DNA of 64,000 bases from Enoplolaimus lenunculus (lineage: Eukaryota; Nematoda; Enoplea; Enoplida; Thoracostomopsidae): positions 1 to 64,000 of the forward strand of contig JASANG010003805.1 in assembly GCA_030248215.1 (NCBI GenBank), read 5' to 3'. Below, piece by piece: positions 43,152-53,805 of the stretch. Positions within the stretch are counted from its first letter, which is position 1; each line of letters starts with the position of its first letter. Both the position numbers and the translations under genes were made by a program. The notes beneath the pieces were generated by a model. That model saw only the letters and a program-made list of their open reading frames with translations. It ran no database searches and was not told the DNA's origin.

Positions 43152-44400
43152 ATGCCTGAATCCGATATGGATAACTCTTTCGAGGACAATCAGAACAACA
43201 CTATCCGAGATATGGACGATGAACCGTCCCGGCCGCCGTCCCCGCACACCAGCACCGACGCGGCCCCCTCAACTACACCAAAGTCGACTATCGACCCATC
43301 TCAACAGACCATGTTGACGATGATGTCCGATATGCTCACTCGGATGGAAACAAGCACCCAGGGCCGCCTCGAGGGAGTCACGACCAGTGTACTCGACGCG
43401 GTCACAGCCATTGACAACAAATCCGAAATACCCCCAAGATTCAAAAGACTATGACTTTTTAGTTCGCCAATTTCGCGACCGATTCTCCACAACATCAAAA
43501 TTCACAGACAGTTTGCGCCGATTCAAGCAAATCAAACAAACTGGGTCGGTCCGCAACTACTCCGATGAACTCAAAGTGTTCTTTGACAAACATCTCAAAG
43601 AATACTACGGTCACCCGGAAGTCGCTGAATCCATCCTGTGTGACACCTTCCGGGAAAACCTCAAGCCAGTGTTGCAGCGATCCATCTGCGCAGAAGAAGG
43701 CAACTCCTTCACCTCTCTGTGCCATCGCGCGACCGTGGCAGAACGCAACTTGACGACGTTGAACGAAATCCACCCGCGAAGTAACCAACCGACATGCGTG
43801 GCCCAGAACAACAATCAACGTAGTCAGCCAAACAACAACGGCCGTCCGCAAAACAACAATAACGGCGGCCGCAATCACCCAAACAATCAAAATGGTGGCG
43901 GTCAAGGCAACCAAACCAATTCGAGTCAACGCAACGGTGGTCAACCGCAGCAAAACAACTCGAACCAACAGCAGCAAGATGTCACATGCTATCGCTGCAA
44001 CCAGACCGGGCACTACGCCAATCGGTGCCCCGAGGCCCAAAGCAACCAGCCGGCCGCCAACCAACAATCTCAACAAACGCAGCAAAGTCGCACCAACAAT
44101 CAGCGTCAGAACAATGGCCAAAGCCGCAACGCCAACAACGGTGGACGTAACCAAGGCAACAGCGGTGGCAATCGACGCAACAGCGACACTGCAAAACAAC
44201 AAACGGAACGCAAGTGCGACAACTGTGGACGCAACAATCACACCACAGAGCAATGCTTCCGCAAGAACCAAGGCGGTGAAGGATCCGGCAACCAGCCTCC
44301 TCCCGCCCAAGCCAATAACAACCAAGTGACGCTAAGCAGCCCGCGTAAGAACCGTGGCACTCGAGGTGGTCGACGACACAACCCGCGTCCTACCACCCCG
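43152..44400 (+). pseudogene. gag region of the LTR element
   Basis: It opens at ATG 43152 with an acidic, Pro/Ser-rich leader. A capsid-like helical stretch follows (RFKQIKQTGSVRNYSDELKV, then GNSFTSLCHRATVAERNL). After that comes a very Asn/Gln-rich linker with two zinc knuckles: CYRCNQTGHYANRC (about 43987-44028) and a second, longer-spaced CDNCGRNNHTTEQC. This is the nucleic-acid-binding structural protein region. It is broken. Confidence 0.8.
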
Positions 44401-44539
44401 ACCCCTCTCATTCACCCTGGCAATTACTCACCCACGTCCTACGCCGATGCAGCGTCACACAATATCAATTTTCGCGTTCGTGACGGCAACAATTCATGCA
44501 ACACGAACATTTCCGCCCTGCACAACGGATCCATCTCCA

Positions 44540-47500
44540 TCCCCCAATGTGCCAGCACCAGCGTCGACGTCCGGCCCACACGATTTTACATCGAAGCCAA
44601 GATCGACCGCTTTTATATTACGGCACTACTAGACAGTGGGGCAGATGTTTCCTTGATGCACTACGATTTATACAAACAATATTTGCCACATCTCCCAATT
44701 AATAAGAACTGTACCCTAATGTGCAATGGGTTTGATAGTAAACAATCTGTCCAGACTCTAGGCACTATTACCCAATGTATGGCAATTGGCAACGTCAACA
44801 AACGCGTCACCATCCATGTCGTCCGCCAGATGCAAACAGGTCTACTGCTCGGCGACGATATCCTATCCGATTTCGGCATGATCCTCGATTACAATCGCAC
44901 CCAAGTCCTGGTCGCGAACGAACCTGTCGAATCATGGACAATGGGACGCACCGTCCAGAACAACCGATACGTGGCGGAATACATCAAAAACTCCGAACCA
45001 CGCCCAGTCAACACCACTCCCCGCCGCCAACCCACGCACGCAAACATCTGCCCCGTGGCCGTTAGCGCGACAATCCCGGCGCAAAGCGCCTCCTTTGTTC
45101 GTTGCCAAACAAAGTCATCAGTGCCAGACGGCTCCGAACTAATCGTCGAGCCCGCGCGGCCGGTTAGCATGGATGCCCCAATCCTGCTACCCCGCGCCGT
45201 TATCAAAACTTCGTCCGATTGTCAATTCGACGTGCCAATCGTCAACTTGGGCGACACAGCAGTCAAAATTTCAGCCAACACCGAGCTAATGGTCGCCGAG
45301 ACAATCGAGTCGACAACTACATTGGTCACCGCCGACGAAGCAACGGCCAATGCCTACAACGTTGACGCGTACCACCCGACCCGGCCTGGTCGCGCCAACA
45401 AACAACAACCAACAGCGCGTGTCATGGCAACAACCACACGTCCTGACCGCAAGCTACAAGCCGAGCAACTCGTCAACGACCTGCGCAACAAATGCAAAGC
45501 AGCTCAATACATCATTCTACCCGAAGGTGTCAGCCTGCGCGATTGCCGCATTTCAGAAGACGAGAAAGAACTGCTCGCGGCACTGTTGGAGGACAATATT
45601 GACGTTTTTGGACAAGAAGATGTCCCTCTTAAGCCGACCGACGTCGTTCAACATCGTATCGAAGTGTCGACAGATCGACCAATTCAACAGCGTATGCGAC
45701 GTCAGGCCTTCGCCTACAAAGAAGAGATCACAAAAAACGTTCAAAAATGTTGCACGACGGCTTGATTCAACCTTCCTCAAGTCCGTGGGCGTCCCCCGTC
45801 GTCCTCACAAAGAAGAAGGACGGGACGCGCCGCTTTTGTGTCGATTATCGCCGTCTCAACAACGTCACAAAGAAAGACAGTTTCCGTTGCCGCGCATCGA
45901 CGAAACCCTCGACGCGCTGCAAGGCGCCAAATATTTTTCGACACTCGATTTGCAATCCGGCTATTGGCAACTCGAGATGGCGCCCGAGGATATCGAGAAA
46001 ACCGCCTTCATTTGCCACGAAGGCCTCTTCGAATTCCGTGTGATGCCGTTCGGACTATCAAATGCGCCAGCGACATTTCAACGGACCATGCAGATGGTAC
46101 TGTCCGGCCTCCTGCTCGAGACGTGCCTCTGTTATTTGGACGATGTTATCGTGTTTTCCTCGACAATTGACGAGCATCTACTCGATTTGGACGAGGTTTT
46201 CAGCCGTTTTCGAGCCAATGGACTCACGGTAAAAGGTAAAAAGTGCCAGTTCGCCCAGAACCAGGTCCATTTTTTAGGCCACATTGTCTCCCCCGAGGGT
46301 ATCTCCCCCGATCCTGAAAAAATAAAAAACATTTTGGAGTGCCCTATCCCAAAAACTGTTACCGACGTCCGGTCCTTTTTGGGAATCACGGGGTATTATA
46401 GACAATTCGTTCCGAACTACGGCACTATTGCTAATCCGTTGTATGAACTAACTCATGGAACTAAAAAAGGCGTCTCTATTAAGCAACGCTGGACTTCAGA
46501 ACACCAAAAAGCGTTCGATGAACTCAAAAAACATTTAACTTCGCCCCCCTTGCTCGCTTATCCGGACCCCACTAAGCCATTTTTACTGTATACAGACGCC
46601 AGTAATGAGGGTATCGGATTTATATTAGCGCAGCTAAACGCTGAAGGCAAGGAGCGAGTTGTACATTATGGCAGCAGGAAGCTGAATGACGCTGAAACTA
46701 GGTATGCTGTCACTGAAAAGGAATGTCTTGCCGTTGTAAAAGCATTCATGACTTTAAAACCCTATCTTTTGGGAAATTTCACAACGGTCATAACAGATCA
46801 TTCCCCCCTCACTCAATTATTGAGTAAAACTAGGCCTACGGACAGCATACCTACGGCCAGGCTCATGCGATTTGTGTTGAAATTGCAAGAATTTGACTTT
46901 ACTGTTATCTATAAACCTGGCCGTAAGCATAACAACGCTGACGCAATGTCGCGCCCCCCAATTTTAGAATCTGCTGACCCGCGGGCGGCGCAAACCAAAG
47001 TCGCTTCGGGCTGCAATGCCGTATGTTCGTCAAATTCTATGACTTTACGAGAGCAAAATCTACTCGTACGTATTATGTATGTCTGTGACTCTGCGGAAAC
47101 TGCGTCTACTTGCGAGAACACTAAAGTTACCGGTGAAATCTTAGCATTACGTAGACGCCGTCCTCAAAATAACCGGGGGGACCATCGCGTCCAAGAGAAA
47201 ATTCGGGAGGCTATCCCAGACCCTCCCCCGGAAAATTCTGCAGAAACCCCCGAAAATGACGAATTCCCCGGCTCAGAACCTGGGTGCGCCACCTACGAGC
47301 GCCCCACCTCAGTCGAATATTTCGCCATTGAAACCCCGTGGGAAGCGGAGGATATCCGCCGGGCCCAACAAGAGGACTTTCTCGTTGGTTCCCTTTGGTA
47401 TTATCTTAAAAACCATGAATTCCCCGAGGCTGGCGTCGACGAGGAAACGTTCAATTGGATTACTAAGAACGAGGGAAAATACGTACTTCATGAGGATATC

Positions 47501-48912
47501 GTGTATTGTGTACGCCGTCGTTCTAAACCATGGCAAGGGGAACGTTTTGAATTTCAATTAGTTGTGCCAGAACAATTTCGAGACCTCCTAATGGAGCAAT
47601 ATCATACTTCTAAATACGGAGGCCATCTCGGTTTTGATCGTGTCATTGCGAAAATTACACGCAAATTTACTTGGCCAACTATTTATAAAGACCTCAGGGA
47701 ATTCATCGACAAATGCATTCCCTGTTCACGGTTTAAACAAGGACCTAACCGGCGCGGGCCGCTGCACCCCGTACCGGCCGTCGCGCCCTTCCACATGTTG
47801 GGTGTTGATGTTTTGGGACCCCTGGAAACCACAAATCAGGGCAATAAATATATCGTTTGTTTCGTTGATTATTTCACCAAATGGCCGGAAGCGTACGCGA
47901 CCAGCGACCAAACGGCAGAAACAATCGTAAAATTAATAACCGACAAAATTGTCCCTCGTCATGGGGTCCCCAAAATTATTTTATCCGACCAAGGTCCTGC
48001 TTTTATATCGCAATTATACCGCAATGAACTGCGCGAATTAGGTATTAGAGCTTGGCATAACGCCCCGTACCACCACCAGGCTAATGGACTTGTTGAAAGG
48101 TGGATACGAACATTGCAGGGTATGCTAAAACCGTTAGTCGAGCTCCAGCCTAAAGATTGGGATCTAGCCTTAAACGCCGTGCTTTTTGCGTACCGCACCG
48201 CAGTACACGCTTCTACGGGCCAAACGCCATTTTTCTTAATGCACGGGCGTGATCCCGATCTCCCAGGCGAGAACAGGCTGTATGACGTTGTAAAGGCCAT
48301 GGATACTAGTACGTATACTAAGGAACTCATGGACACTTTATCTCGGGCCTGGGAGGAAGCTGCGCGCCATATAAAACTTTCTCAAGCAAAATATAAGGAG
48401 TACTTCGACCGCCGCGCTCGTGTCCGTGATTTTCAAATAGGCGATAATGTCCTAATGAAAAAGCGCGAAAAAATGTCTGGAAAAGGAATTACTGGCAAAT
48501 TTCATCCAGAATTTGAACATTTATATAGAGTCGTCGAAGTTAAGGGCACAAGGCTCAAACTCCTTAGGCTAAACGCGACGCACAAACCCGCTAAGTGGTA
48601 CGATCGCTCTGAAGTTAAGCATTTCGCCGCATCGCCGGAGGACTATTCTAATTATGAGAAAAAGCTCCGCGCTCGCGATTATAACACTAACGAGCTCGAC
48701 CACGAATGCGGCGTCTGTAAGGGTTTGTACAGCGCGGACGTAGCCAGTGAGGTATGTATCAGCTGGATAGAGTGTGACTTATGTCTTCGTTGGTATCACT
48801 TTCATTGTGTTAATCTGGATTCGGAGCCCGAAGACACCGTCTGGTACTGCCCCGAGTGTACTGAGGCACCCCGTCGTCAAAGTATTCAAAATGCTGTTCA
48901 ACAAACTAATTA
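44540..48912 (+). pseudogene. pol region: protease, reverse transcriptase, RNase H, integrase, PHD finger
   Basis: The protease motif ALLDSGADVSLM lies near 44623-44658. The RT carries [15 protein letters not shown] and the catalytic YLDD box near 46132-46143. RNase H carries FLLYTDASNEGIGF near 46580-46620. The integrase carries a H-H-C-C zinc domain (GGHLGF to CIPCSRFK, 47620-47735) and DDE motifs in GVDVLGPL, ILSDQGPAF and HHQANGLVERW. The C-terminal end has a barrel-like FHPEFEHLYRVVEVKGTRLK and a PHD finger in the place where many gypsy elements have a chromodomain. The region is broken; known Ty3/gypsy elements commonly shift frame between gag and pol. Confidence 0.9.
48707..48859 (+). 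other. PHD finger at the integrase C-terminus
   Basis: Cys4-His-Cys3 spacing: CGVC, 18 residues, CDLCLRWYHFHC, then WYCPEC. The order C-x2-C, C-x2-C-x4-H-x2-C, W-x-C-x2-C is the PHD pattern, including the conserved Trp two residues before the last Cys pair. PHD fingers typically bind histone H3 tails, so a role in choosing chromatin for integration is plausible, by analogy with chromodomain integrases. Confidence 0.82.
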
Positions 48913-49565
48913 ATTACATAAGTCACACTGCATCCGTAGGGTGTTATCCGCCACCGACGGATAACCCCCTACAAGCCGCAGTATTTTCCCCAATAGCACA
49001 CGAACCACACTCTCGCACCCAGGCGAGAATTCCACTCCACATATGCCATTTCAACATCTTCAGGGTTACTTTTACATTAGTCGTAATTAGTAGTCATAAT
49101 AGTATTTTAGTCATAATAATTAGTTTTTCCGCTTTAAGCTTCCTTTCGTGTGCTCAACAGCCTTTTACCCTGCCTTCTCCTTATTCGATCTCAACTGTGC
49201 CTCAGTACCCTGCTCAATCGTTATTTGCCATATTTCCGCTGTCTTCGCTACTTGCTCAACAGCTATATTTTTGTTCGTTCTACAGCAGAACTTATTTTCA
49301 TCTTTTTATCAAAGTAACAGTTCACAAGTTCAATGTTATTTACGCCAAATTTTATGTCAATTTTAACGTTCTTTACGTCAATTCTTTCGTTTGCGTTAGT
49401 TTCAACTACGTTATAAACTATTTCAAACTTTTCGACAGTTATTTCAACGGTCAACAGTTCATATTCGCAGCAAACCCGAGCGCGAACTATTTTATTTACA
49501 AACTTTTGACTTCAATTTGCTATTTTTACGCTCAACAGTCAGCAAAGCAACAACGCAATCACGCC

Positions 49566-52500
49566 ATGGCGGGTCGCCGTCCACCCTCGGACCACCCGTC
49601 CCGCTGCGCCGATGTCTGGATACCCAGCATCAGCATTTTTGGACGCCGTTTGGGCCGCTTCCGCATCACCCTGATCGTGGAGAACGCCGCCCTGGTTCAA
49701 GTCGCGCTAGATATACTTCAAAACTCGCGTACGAACATTTATTCTTTTGACATTGAAGGCTGCAATATCAGCGAAGAAATGAGCAACACCGTGCGCGACA
49801 TTATCGCAGCCAACAATCGAGACGACGGCCAGCGTGACCCTCACGATGTGCCGTTCGTCCCCCACGATCCAAACAACTATTTCGACGTCGACTGGCTCGC
49901 AAATCACGTCCCAACGCATTACAAGAACCGCGCACGTTTCCTGCAAATCGGCAACACCGAAGGCGTTGTGGTTATCTTCGATTTACTGCGTATCGGACGT
50001 CCAGTCCCCGCCGAACTTTATCAGTTTATGTGTGACAATGACAACATTAGATTATGGTGGGCAGCGCCGAGCGACGCAAACATGTGGAACTCTGCATTCC
50101 GTGCTTATCAACAGCATTTCCCTGTGGGTTCAGAAACCATTCTGGACGTACAGGGACGAACCGGTCTCCCCCGTGCACTTGGCGACGCGTTAATGAAACT
50201 TTTCAACGTCTCAAAAGGGTCAACGCCATTTGGTACTGCGCTTCTCCGCGAATTACGCCCAAACAGAAGACAAGCACCAGGCGAACGACCGCGCCTCGCC
50301 CTCACCAACCGCCAGTTTTACGCAAATGTCAGCTACATGGGCAACGACGTACTATTGGCGGACGTGATGCTAGCAGGACTGGTTCGCGAAGGCAGGTTCC
50401 ATCCCGATCGCACCCCGCGCTTCGTGTGGAACATGTTCCAAGAGATCCACCGCCTCGTTCGTATTGACGAAAACGCCGGCGAATCTAGCCGCTTCGAGGC
50501 TTTACAACAACGGGAAGCATCACTCATCCGTCATTTTGTCGACCTGGCAAATGAGGACCCCGACATCCGTAACAACCGCTGGGCAGTTGTTTTCCGACGC
50601 GTTGGCGACGAAATCGTACCGGCTCGCATTCGCGGTTCTCTGGCTGAGTTACAAACAGAATTGTGGTCAATCAGCGATCAAGAACGACAACGCGAGCAAG
50701 AAAACAGTCTGATGGTCACCTCTCAAAGCCCATACGCACCGACAGAACGATTCCCTGTCGAATTGCTAGAACGTATGCAAGGGTGCCTTCAGTCAAATGA
50801 AGCGATACGGCTGGCTCGACCAGAGCGGCCCCACCGCTCTCGCAGTCGCCGCAGACGTCGACAAGATTCACGTACGCCGTCACCCCCAGGCGACACAACA
50901 CCGGCAACGCTCGAGGAAATGTATGGACCGTTGCCCGAGTCAAGCCAACAACAACTGCCAGCACCCCCACCACCCACTGCGCCAGAACCGTCGCCGCCAC
51001 AACAGCCACAAGCACATTCGCCGCGACGTTCAACACGCCTTCGATCGGCTGCAGTGATCCCCGGGCGCACAGAAACCGCCACCGATGCTACCGTCCCAAA
51101 ACGTTCTGTTCAAATTGTCACACCACCCCCAGCAGCGGCAGCCGTTGTCACACGCATGCCCCCGCCCCTGCTCCCAGAACTCGACACTGGGCCAATAAGC
51201 ACTGGCCGCGGCATTCAACGGCGCCCCAGACCCACCACATCACAAAGCGACAATACTCTATCCTCACTGCTCAGCATACTTGCTACAGGCGGACGAGGTC
51301 GCACTGCCCCGAAAAGACCGGCTGCGCAGAGCACCCAGCCTGCGCCCGGCAACCAAAACCGCAAAAGTCCCCGCAAATCTCCCCCACAACGACCTGGCGT
51401 ACTACACCTCCGGGAACCCCAACAACCGCAAAGTTCCGCGTCAATGGACACGCCATACGAACCACAAGGGTTCGCCGACGCACCGGAGCAACCAATGGTA
51501 CGACCGTCGGAAGTGGAAATCGAAATTATTCGCGACGACCTAGCAGACAGCACTTCAGGTCAACGTCGCTCCAAACCAACAATCCCAATGGAATGCGAGA
51601 CACTCGATCTTTTGCGCGAACAATTACTATCAATCCGAGAAGACGTGGCACAAGCGAGAACTGACGACAGACAAGCGAATCGTGCAGCTATCGACAGAGC
51701 CACACTACAACTCAACCGGTTAGCCGCAGCATTAGATCCATCTCGCGTCGAAATCACAAGCTCCCCGTTGCGACCGGCAACGGAGCGGAGCACCACACGC
51801 AAACGCGATGCGTCATCGTTCGGCAGATCATCCGACGCCAAACGCACTCGTAGCAGCGACGACGACACTCAGATTGCATCCCGCATCTCGAGGGTCGTCA
51901 TCTCCGAGCCGCAAGCGCCGGCGCCACAGGCACCCGCGCTCCCGGCCCCTACACCTGAGAGTACAACATCAATGCTTATTAACGTCCCCCGGTCCCTATT
52001 TAACCACCCACCGTCAGCTATCGACTTTAGACAACAAGACGTCGAACGCCAATGGTTCCCGCCAAACGTCCAAATCTTAGAAGGGGCCGACATCGTGGGA
52101 CGTGACCCCATCAATTACGAACTACGCCTCCATATCGCGTATTTCAACATCAACAGCGTACCAACGGATACACGCGACCGCTTGCCACAAGACGCGTACG
52201 ATATGGTACAAAACGCAACGCTAACACTAGTCGACGTGCTATCCGCCAACCTAGAAGAAGTCATGTCAACACGACGCTTCCTCGAGTTGCTACGCCACGG
52301 CGAACAGTTATTACGGTACGAACTCTTTGCGGCGTATCCGGGCATTCTCACGTACGAATACGACCGCGTCATCGATTGGATGGCAAGCGAGGTCCGCCGC
52401 GTCATTCAAAACCGTTTTCTCAGAATGCGTCGTCGATGGCTCAACCTGCCAATAATCGCCGTGCTCCCAATCGGCCGCGGCCATACACACGACCGCATCC

Positions 52501-53177
52501 ATTATTTCACGCACGGCAACGTCAATCGGCCTATTATCGACGAACTCAATCGTTTTTACTACTCGGACACCGAGTACTGGTCCGAACGTGATCAATTCGA
52601 CCGCGACATGGCCGAACTCAACCAATTGGTCGCAACAAATTCAGATCAAGTCGATCGCATTGACGAACTCAACGCCGAGTTAGCACCGCGCCGCGCCCAA
52701 TTGCAGCAAGCTACACGCGCGCAATTTCGCGACGCCGACATTGAGACAATGATCAATTTCGACGAAGACACTCGTCTCAGATCACGTCACGATCGACCAT
52801 CAGACCCACGGGGCGCACAACCGGTGCCGCCGGTGGACGCTGACTACGAACAACGCTGCGTCATACGCCGAGAAGAGCTAGCTGCGCGAACCGCCGCAGC
52901 ACGCGCCTCCCGACAGCAACGACGAGTACGCGCAGCTCGAGAACGCGCGCGAGCATCCGTCAGTCAAGGCAGCGCCTCCTCGGCCTCCTGCCGTCAACGC
53001 AGTCTATCGCGACAGCGACTTCAGCAACCACCGCGTCAACAACGCGCCCAACAGCAAATTCAACAACAACCAGCACAACAACGCGCTCCTCCTGGACGCC
53101 GCCCGCGCCAGGAGGACCGCAGCCCACGACGCCCATCGGCGCATCAACGTCTCAGCGACAATAGACGTCAAAAATAA
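49566..53177 (+). CDS. Third ORF of the LTR element, 1203 codons, exonuclease-like N-terminus
   Basis: The ATG at 49566 has a textbook context (ACGCCATGG). The frame is open further upstream, but that part reads as AT-rich spacer. Residues 55-260 resemble DEDD 3'-5' exonucleases of the WRN/EXD2 type: NIYSFDIEG (Asp62, Glu64), then FLQIGNTEGVVVIFDL (125-140), APSDANMW (Asp170), ILDVQG (Asp194), GLPRALGDALMKLF (200-213) and LTNRQFYA (246-253). A Pro/Gln-rich middle follows with an Arg-Ser block (HRSRSRRRRRQDSR). A helical part comes next (FLELLRHGEQLLRYELFAAY, then IIDELNRFYY), then a coiled-coil-like DRIDELNAELAPRRAQLQQ and an Arg/Gln-rich basic end. There is no envelope-like signal peptide or membrane anchor, so it is not an obvious env. 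Function unknown; the exonuclease reading is inference. Confidence 0.7.
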   Translation: MAGRRPPSDHPSRCADVWIPSISIFGRRLGRFRITLIVENAALVQVALDILQNSRTNIYSFDIEGCNISEEMSNTVRDIIAANNRDDGQRDPHDVPFVPHDPNNYFDVDWLANHVPTHYKNRARFLQIGNTEGVVVIFDLLRIGRPVPAELYQFMCDNDNIRLWWAAPSDANMWNSAFRAYQQHFPVGSETILDVQGRTGLPRALGDALMKLFNVSKGSTPFGTALLRELRPNRRQAPGERPRLALTNRQFYANVSYMGNDVLLADVMLAGLVREGRFHPDRTPRFVWNMFQEIHRLVRIDENAGESSRFEALQQREASLIRHFVDLANEDPDIRNNRWAVVFRRVGDEIVPARIRGSLAELQTELWSISDQERQREQENSLMVTSQSPYAPTERFPVELLERMQGCLQSNEAIRLARPERPHRSRSRRRRRQDSRTPSPPGDTTPATLEEMYGPLPESSQQQLPAPPPPTAPEPSPPQQPQAHSPRRSTRLRSAAVIPGRTETATDATVPKRSVQIVTPPPAAAAVVTRMPPPLLPELDTGPISTGRGIQRRPRPTTSQSDNTLSSLLSILATGGRGRTAPKRPAAQSTQPAPGNQNRKSPRKSPPQRPGVLHLREPQQPQSSASMDTPYEPQGFADAPEQPMVRPSEVEIEIIRDDLADSTSGQRRSKPTIPMECETLDLLREQLLSIREDVAQARTDDRQANRAAIDRATLQLNRLAAALDPSRVEITSSPLRPATERSTTRKRDASSFGRSSDAKRTRSSDDDTQIASRISRVVISEPQAPAPQAPALPAPTPESTTSMLINVPRSLFNHPPSAIDFRQQDVERQWFPPNVQILEGADIVGRDPINYELRLHIAYFNINSVPTDTRDRLPQDAYDMVQNATLTLVDVLSANLEEVMSTRRFLELLRHGEQLLRYELFAAYPGILTYEYDRVIDWMASEVRRVIQNRFLRMRRRWLNLPIIAVLPIGRGHTHDRIHYFTHGNVNRPIIDELNRFYYSDTEYWSERDQFDRDMAELNQLVATNSDQVDRIDELNAELAPRRAQLQQATRAQFRDADIETMINFDEDTRLRSRHDRPSDPRGAQPVPPVDADYEQRCVIRREELAARTAAARASRQQRRVRAARERARASVSQGSASSASCRQRSLSRQRLQQPPRQQRAQQQIQQQPAQQRAPPGRRPRQEDRSPRRPSAHQRLSDNRRQK

Positions 53178-53805
53178 ACATTCAATTACAAACATTCAAT
53201 TACTTTCACTTGTATGGTTGTGCAACGTTATTTTATTCGATACGTACTTTCATCCACTTTTCTTGAACATTTACAATTATTTCCATGCGCTCCAGCGCTT
53301 ATTTTGCCTTATTATTGCTCAACCGCGTTATTTTTCGACGTTATTATGATTTTAAAGACTTATTATTTGCCATTTACATCGTTGTTCAATGGGTCTCGAC
53401 GCCAATGATCGCCCAACAACTTTCAATTATTCTCGAAAAACTCTATATTTTTTTAACGTCAATTTTATTACTTGTTCAACAGTTATTATTTCGTCTCTTA
53501 TTACGTATGGTTCGTTTCAACTGCTTATTATTTGCCATTATTTCGACTATTTTACGTACTGTCAACACATTCCGAAGATATTATTTTCAACTACATCTCG
53601 GGTACTACGTAACTTTATATTACTTGCTTTATTTTCTTCTTCTACGTATACCCCAATCTCTGGCTTAGCTGTCCCTCACCCAAACTACGGCTTAAGCTAC
53701 CAAATAAACCTAAATTTACTGTAGCTTTGCGTGTCTGTAACCATCAGCGCGCCTCCCTATTTTCAGCTTTCAGCGACAAGGGACGTCGCAGGCTAAGCCA
53801 GGGAT
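53178..53805 (+). other. AT-rich spacer between third ORF and 3' LTR
   Basis: U-rich RNA-sense sequence with repeated TCAACAG/TTCAACAG words, like the spacer before the third ORF (48913-49560). Small hydrophobic ORFs here follow from the base composition. No clear polypurine tract precedes the LTR (it reads GGCTAAGCCAGGGAT). Confidence 0.55.

Noticed and set aside
43495-44325. 276-residue minus-strand ORF opposite gag
   Set aside because: Shadow of the Asn/Gln-rich gag coding sequence; Val/Ala-rich composition mirrors the sense codons.
53214-53724. Membrane protein or env after the third ORF
   Set aside because: The hydrophobic frames overlap in several phases and follow from a T-rich spacer; the same composition occurs before the third ORF.
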